This document shows, piece after piece, positions 5,193-8,450 of a stretch of 8,450 nt of DNA (position 1 is the first letter of the stretch; each line of letters starts with the position of its first letter). Below the pieces are notes generated by a model. That model ran no database searches and was not told where the DNA came from. It saw only the letters and a list, made by a program, of their open reading frames with translations. The stretch covers positions 7,009-15,458 of the forward strand of contig DJOC01000085.1 in NCBI GenBank assembly GCA_002439555.1, read 5' to 3'. This DNA comes from Caryophanales bacterium UBA6448 (lineage in GTDB: Bacteria; Bacillota_I; Bacilli_A; RF39; UBA660). The translations under genes were made by a program, and so were the position numbers.

Positions 5193-5851
5193 TAATCATC
5201 CATCCTATATATTAGTATTCCCGCAGAAACCGAAGCATTTAAACTATTAATTTTTCCTTTCATTGGTATTCCTACGACAACATCACTATTTTTCTTAACT
5301 CCAGAACTTATTCCTAAACCTTCATTACCAATAACTAAAACTTTCTTATTAGCATAAGATACCTTTCGATAATCTTCTCCATCCATATCTGCACAATATA
5401 CAAAATAATTCATTTCTTTTAACTTATTAATTGTATTTATTAAATTTGTTACCATTACAATTTTAACATTATCTATAGCACCCTCACTTGTTTTATAAAC
5501 AGTATCATTTACTAAAACACTCCTGTCTTTTGGGATAATAATAGTTTTAATACCTTTACTCTCACAAGTTCTAATTATAGCACCAAAATTGTGCGGATCA
5601 GTTAAGTGATCAAGCATAACAATAAAATCGCCCTCAATATCATCAAAAGTGTAATATGAATAATCAAAAATATCTAAAACAATACCTTGATGAACTCCAC
5701 CAACCATTTTATCAAGTCTACTTTTATCAACATATTCATATTTGATGTTATTTTCTTTTAAATATGAAATATAATCATTTCTTGAAATATAAGCCTTTTT
5801 GATTTTACTTCGATCAATTTCATATAAAACATTTTTGCCATAAACTAGCAT
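5192..5851 (-). CDS. rlmB: 23S rRNA 2'-O-methyltransferase, TrmH/SpoU (RlmB-like) family
   Basis: Transfers methyl from S-adenosylmethionine to a ribose 2'-OH; RlmB acts on G2251 (E. coli numbering) in the 23S P-loop. 219 aa from the chosen start. An N-terminal L30e-like substrate domain (LVYGKNVLYEI, then GVHQGI) is followed by the knotted SPOUT domain: motif 1 LDHLTDPHNFGAIIRTCES, motif 2 VLVIGNEGLGIS, motif 3 GIPMKGKINSLNASVSAGI, with the Asn and Arg of motif 1 and Glu of motif 2 intact. I chose ATG at 5851 and not 5872: AAGGAAG precedes 5851 at normal distance, the family begins at this point, and an extended -10 at 5884-5876 would start transcription near 5869, too late for 5872. It heads an operon with the SigH-like gene. 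Paralogous TrmH enzymes acting on tRNA are a less likely alternative. Confidence 0.9.
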   Translation of the reverse strand: MLVYGKNVLYEIDRSKIKKAYISRNDYISYLKENNIKYEYVDKSRLDKMVGGVHQGIVLDIFDYSYYTFDDIEGDFIVMLDHLTDPHNFGAIIRTCESKGIKTIIIPKDRSVLVNDTVYKTSEGAIDNVKIVMVTNLINTINKLKEMNYFVYCADMDGEDYRKVSYANKKVLVIGNEGLGISSGVKKNSDVVVGIPMKGKINSLNASVSAGILIYRMDD

Positions 5852-5875
5852 AAGATCACTTCCTTTTGCCATTTA

Positions 5876-5884
5876 ATTATATCA
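5876..5884 (-). promoter_or_regulatory. Extended -10 promoter of the rlmB-sigH operon
   Basis: TGATATAAT (5884-5876) is a perfect extended -10 (TGnTATAAT) in the short gap after the HAD gene. No good -35 is seen at 17 bp, which an extended -10 can tolerate. Transcription would begin about 18 nt before the 5851 start codon. Confidence 0.5.
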
Positions 5885-5890
5885 TATCTT

Positions 5891-6601
5891 TTATTTTTTT
5901 GTATAAATTCTTTGCATATTTATTTCCATTTTATTACTTTCCAGATTAAAATTTGCTAGATAATATAGTTCTCCGAAATCAGAAATTGTAAAATACATAG
6001 ATTCTTTACCATTATCAAAATGAATAGGTACTCCAGCCCAGTTTTCTAAATTGTATTCTGTATCATCCACTAAAACATCAGAACTATTTATTGCCAATTT
6101 TGGTGTATGAACCACATTAAATTTTTTACGAATATTACCAATATTTCTTTCAATAAAAATACATTTTTTATGCATTTCACTTTCTGAATTAACTGCCGAA
6201 TATATTGATGGGTTAAAAATGCCACTTTCTTGAAATAGTTTAATAAACGATATTGCCTCATTTATTTCAGACGATGCGTTTAATAAATAATCCCAATCCA
6301 TACTTTTAAAAAAATTTGTTACTACTCTTTCATCATCTTCATTTGCTTTACTATGATAATTCATATCTATACCGTGTAACCTTAAAAGCAAATATGAACA
6401 GTGCCTCATAGTATCTTTTATAACACCATCAAAATCAAAATAAACATCTAATTTATCTATATTACTATATAAAAGTTTATAATACTCATTTAATAATTTA
6501 ATTTTTACAAGTCTTTCCTTTATATCAGATTTTTTGTATTCATCGTACGATAAAATATTTAAGTTCCTCGTATCCATTAAAAGTTCTTGTACTTTATCCA
6601 T
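5891..6601 (-). CDS. HAD-superfamily hydrolase resembling 5'(3')-deoxyribonucleotidase (NT5C type)
   Basis: A cytosolic phosphatase by its motifs, 236 aa. Motif I is YFDFDGVIKDT (54-64) with nucleophile Asp56 and acid Asp58; motif II is probably Ser135 in IYSAVNSES; the Lys of motif III could be Lys145/146 or Lys168; motif IV is VLVDDTEYNLENWAG (176-190) with Asp179 and Asp180. The DVLVDD...NLENW...G pattern followed by a short beta strand (VPIHF) is that of the type-C deoxyribonucleotidases and related bacterial or phage enzymes. About 50 extra N-terminal residues, helical and charged, precede motif I and are not typical of that family. The start at 6601 is backed by a strong GGGAGG site. 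It follows tRNA-Thr after a terminator and precedes rlmB-sigH by a gap holding a promoter. Substrate not certain. Confidence 0.75.
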   Translation of the reverse strand: MDKVQELLMDTRNLNILSYDEYKKSDIKERLVKIKLLNEYYKLLYSNIDKLDVYFDFDGVIKDTMRHCSYLLLRLHGIDMNYHSKANEDDERVVTNFFKSMDWDYLLNASSEINEAISFIKLFQESGIFNPSIYSAVNSESEMHKKCIFIERNIGNIRKKFNVVHTPKLAINSSDVLVDDTEYNLENWAGVPIHFDNGKESMYFTISDFGELYYLANFNLESNKMEINMQRIYTKK

Positions 6602-6622
6602 AAAACCTCCCTGATAATAACT

Positions 6623-6631
6623 ATTTTATCA
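6623..6631 (-). promoter_or_regulatory. Candidate extended -10 promoter of the HAD gene
   Basis: TGATAAAAT (6631-6623) fits an extended -10 with one mismatch to TATAAT. The start site would be near 6616, just ahead of the ribosome binding site at 6611-6606. No convincing -35. Confidence 0.4.
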
Positions 6632-6672
6632 TAAATGGATTATAAAATATATAAAAAGTTAAATTTGGGCAT

Positions 6673-6692
6673 AAAAAAACCTGATGATCAGG
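6673..6692 (-). terminator. Intrinsic terminator of tRNA-Thr
   Basis: CCTGA-TCA-TCAGG (6692-6680) followed by seven T on the minus strand, 16 nt after the tRNA CCA end. The 5-bp stem has a very tight 3-nt loop. Confidence 0.75.
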
Positions 6693-6708
6693 GAAATTAC
6701 TATAATAA

Positions 6709-6784
6709 TGGTGCTGGGGATAAGGATCGAACTTATGACCTATGCGTTACGAGTGCATTGCTCTACCAACTGAGCTACCCCAGC
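6709..6784 (-). tRNA. tRNA-Thr (anticodon CGT)
   Basis: A 76-nt cloverleaf on the minus strand with encoded CCA. Acceptor GCTGGGG/CCCCAGC, discriminator A, D arm GCTC-AGTTGGTA-GAGC, anticodon arm ATGCA-CTCGTAA-CGCAT, T arm ATAAG-TTCGATC-CTTAT. Positions 34-36 read CGT, which decodes ACG. G1-C72 and C2-G71 agree with threonine identity. Pair 31-39 is A·C, where related tRNAs have A-U, so the anticodon stem has four standard pairs plus a mismatch next to the loop. Confidence 0.95.
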
Positions 6785-6794
6785 AACTAATAAT

Positions 6795-6823
6795 ATTATA
6801 CCCTATTTTGTTTTTTTATACAA
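6795..6823 (-). promoter_or_regulatory. Strong promoter of tRNA-Thr
   Basis: TTGTAT (6823-6818), exactly 17 bp, TATAAT (6800-6795). The start would be near 6788, a few bases before the mature 5' end. This is the best promoter match in the window, and it lies back to back with the promoter of the radical SAM gene. Confidence 0.75.
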
Positions 6824-6830
6824 GTTTTTT

Positions 6831-6839
6831 TGATAAAAT
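6831..6839 (+). promoter_or_regulatory. Candidate extended -10 promoter of the radical SAM gene
   Basis: TGATAAAAT lies 19 nt before the ATG at 6858, leaving room for a short leader with the GGTGATG binding site. No good -35 at normal spacing. Confidence 0.4.
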
Positions 6840-6857
6840 AATATTGGTGATGAAAAA

Positions 6858-7775
6858 ATGTTTAAATATACATTAGATAATAAGAGATATCATACATTTA
6901 ATTATTTTTTGAGAAATAAGTTTGGATGCAAAGTATTCAAAGTACCTTTAGATGCGCACGCAACTTGCCCAAATAAAATTAATGGTGGATGTATATTTTG
7001 TAAAAATAATAGCAAATCTAATATTACAAATGAAAATAATGATATTTTAACCCAATTTAATGAGGAAATAACTATACTAAATAAAAAGTGGCCAAATGCT
7101 AAACATATTGCGTACCTCCAGACAGGAAGTAACACATATATGGACATTAAAAAGTTTAAAAATATTGTTGAAAGTTTTTTAAAAGAGAACAATGTCGTAG
7201 GAATTTCTATTGCTACAAGACCAGATGTAATTAATGATGAGTACTATAATTATTTTGAAATACTTAACAAAAAAACATTTTTAACCGTGGAGCTTGGACT
7301 ACAGAGTAGCAATGAAAACACTTTAAAATTAATTAATCGTGGTCACGATAATAAATGTTTTAAAAATGCAGTAGAAAAACTACATAAATTAAATATTTTT
7401 GTTGTGGCACATATAATAAATGGGCTTCCATATGAAACAAAGGAAGATATGCTTAATACAGTAAAGTTTTTAAACGATTTAAAAGTAGATGCTGTAAAAA
7501 TACATATGCTACATATTTTGAAAGGAACAGAAATTGAAAAATTATATAACAAAGAAAAATTCCACATCTTAACAAAAGAGGAATATATTGATATTGTTAT
7601 AAATCAGCTTGAACTATTAGATGAAAAAATCGTTATAGAAAGAATTACTGGTGACCCTATAAAGGAGGAATTAATTGCTCCTTTGTGGCTAACTAAAAAG
7701 TTTTGTTTATTAAATGACATAGATAAAGAAATGGTTAAAAAAAATACTTATCAAGGCAAAAAAAATAATAATTAG
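6858..7775 (+). CDS. ytqA: Radical SAM protein, TIGR01212/YtqA family (probable tRNA wobble-uridine modification enzyme MnmL)
   Basis: An iron-sulfur enzyme that cleaves S-adenosylmethionine to start radical chemistry. 305 aa, the usual family length. Cys37, Cys45 and Cys48 (CPNKINGGCIFC) form the C-x7-C-x2-C cluster site peculiar to this family, unlike the common Cx3Cx2C. Further motifs: YLQTGSNTY (86-94), GISIATRPDVI (115-125), LTVELGLQSSNENTL (142-156), INRGHD (159-164), VAHIINGLPYETKEDM (183-198) and MLHILKGTE (217-225). Bacillus YtqA has been assigned as MnmL, which acts with YtqB (MnmM) in making mnm5s2U at tRNA position 34; I carry that over by family only. ytqB is not next to it here. 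ATG at 6858 has GGTGATG just upstream. Divergent from tRNA-Thr and convergent with the rRNA operon; the TAG stop lies in the terminator stem. Confidence 0.92.
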   Translation: MFKYTLDNKRYHTFNYFLRNKFGCKVFKVPLDAHATCPNKINGGCIFCKNNSKSNITNENNDILTQFNEEITILNKKWPNAKHIAYLQTGSNTYMDIKKFKNIVESFLKENNVVGISIATRPDVINDEYYNYFEILNKKTFLTVELGLQSSNENTLKLINRGHDNKCFKNAVEKLHKLNIFVVAHIINGLPYETKEDMLNTVKFLNDLKVDAVKIHMLHILKGTEIEKLYNKEKFHILTKEEYIDIVINQLELLDEKIVIERITGDPIKEELIAPLWLTKKFCLLNDIDKEMVKKNTYQGKKNNN

Positions 7776-7798
7776 AGCAATTCTAATTATTTTTTTTA
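7767..7798. terminator. Bidirectional terminator between the radical SAM gene and the rRNA operon
   Basis: AATAATTAGA (7767-7776) and TCTAATTATT (7782-7791) form a perfect 10-bp stem with a 5-nt loop. A T-run follows on the plus strand, and an A-run on the other side gives a U-run for minus-strand transcripts from 5S. The stop TAG (7773-7775) is in the left arm. A separate run of nine T lies just after the 5S 3' end. Confidence 0.85.
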
Positions 7799-7818
7799 TT
7801 TAAAGCAAAAAAAAATTA

Positions 7819-7921
7819 TTGGCAACTCCATATCTTAGCATAACACTATTTTCAGCGTATCAGGGCTTAACTTCTCTGTTCGGTATGGGAAGAGGTGTAC
7901 CACCTGAGCTATCGTCACCAA
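7819..7921 (-). rRNA. rrf: 5S ribosomal RNA
   Basis: Read on the minus strand, TTGGTGAC at the 5' end pairs with GTTGCCAA at the 3' end (helix I, 8 bp with G·U). The conserved core CCCATACCGAACA then GAAGTTAAG is present, and CTCAGG pairs with CCCTGA (helix II). It is about 103 nt, against about 116 in Bacillus. The missing bases are in the helix IV region, where only a 3-4 bp stem remains (TAGT/GCTA). Ends are set by helix I and may shift by a few bases. Confidence 0.93.
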
Positions 7922-7986
7922 TAAAAGGATTTTGTCCTTTAAAAACTCGATAATATAAATTTTAATCTCTTCATCAAAATAATTTG
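7922..7986 (-). other. 23S-5S spacer with the 3' half of the pre-23S processing stem
   Basis: About 65 nt without a tRNA. On the minus strand, ATTATCGAGTTTTTAAAGGA (7954-7935) has the form of the conserved Bacilli element that pairs with a complementary stretch before 23S to make the RNase III-cut precursor stem. A local hairpin AAAGGA-CAAAA-TCCTTT (7940-7924) uses part of the same bases and lies directly before 5S. Confidence 0.6.

Positions 7987-8450
<464 letters not shown>

Noticed and set aside
5852..5872. ATG at 5872 as the start of rlmB
   Set aside because: A perfect extended -10 at 5884-5876 would start the mRNA at about 5869, and AAGGAAG sits correctly before ATG 5851, where the family begins.
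6902..7192. Minus-strand open frames at 6902-7192 and 7343-7567
   Set aside because: Both are shadows of the radical SAM gene, which has intact family motifs through its full length.
651..7775. UGA decoded as tryptophan (Mollicutes-type code 4)
   Set aside because: The Trp codons checked at conserved positions are TGG, with no in-frame TGA in the complete genes; absence of TGA stops among nine genes is too few to argue from alone.

Overview
The window comes from a very AT-rich, low-GC Gram-positive genome (Bacillota, Bacilli side). Evidence: Bacillus-type tRNA-His with an encoded G-1 and CCA, the rlmB-sigH gene pair that is also linked in Bacillus, a YtqA-type radical SAM gene, clear AGGAGG-type ribosome binding sites, and an unusually short (about 103 nt) 5S rRNA of the kind seen in Mollicutes. 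Tryptophan is written with TGG and no gene ends in TGA, so nothing suggests UGA=Trp recoding. My best inference is an uncultured gut-type Bacilli lineage near the Mollicutes (RF39-like), but the sequence alone does not prove it. I see no mobile element, prophage or CRISPR array.

Layout. 1-579 (-): 5' part of an unrecognised single-pass membrane protein with a short tandem repeat in its cytoplasmic part. 651-1331 (-): membrane-anchored XRE-type regulator. It diverges across a 59-bp control region, carrying a 19-bp palindrome and face-to-face promoters, from 1391-2524 (+), a GH25 lysozyme lipoprotein with Ig-like domains. That gene converges on a three-gene minus-strand operon (4317 to 2533): an HD-domain hydrolase and two tandem CmpB-family membrane proteins (PF06541). 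One bidirectional hairpin ends both sides. Next, all on the minus strand, come tRNA-His (4441-4517), a SigH-like sigma factor (4569-5192) coupled to rlmB (5192-5851), a HAD-family 5'-nucleotidase-like gene (5891-6601) and tRNA-Thr(CGU) (6709-6784). 6858-7775 (+) is a radical SAM protein of the YtqA/MnmL type. The right end is the tail of an rRNA operon on the minus strand: 3' part of 23S (7987-8450), a short spacer and 5S (7819-7921). It runs into a second bidirectional terminator.

How it fits together. Most of the right two thirds is translation-related (tRNAs, rRNA, rRNA 2'-O-methyltransferase, probable tRNA wobble-modification enzyme), with a sigma-H-type factor embedded. The left third is an envelope module: a membrane-bound one-component regulator opposite a surface-anchored muramidase, which suggests local control of a wall hydrolase. 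The items I would look at first are this divergent control region (probably with leaderless transcripts), the 46/48 identical DNA tract shared by the two CmpB paralogs, the inverted repeat across the HD/CmpB operon promoter, and two apparent C·U mismatches in helix 89 of the 23S rRNA.
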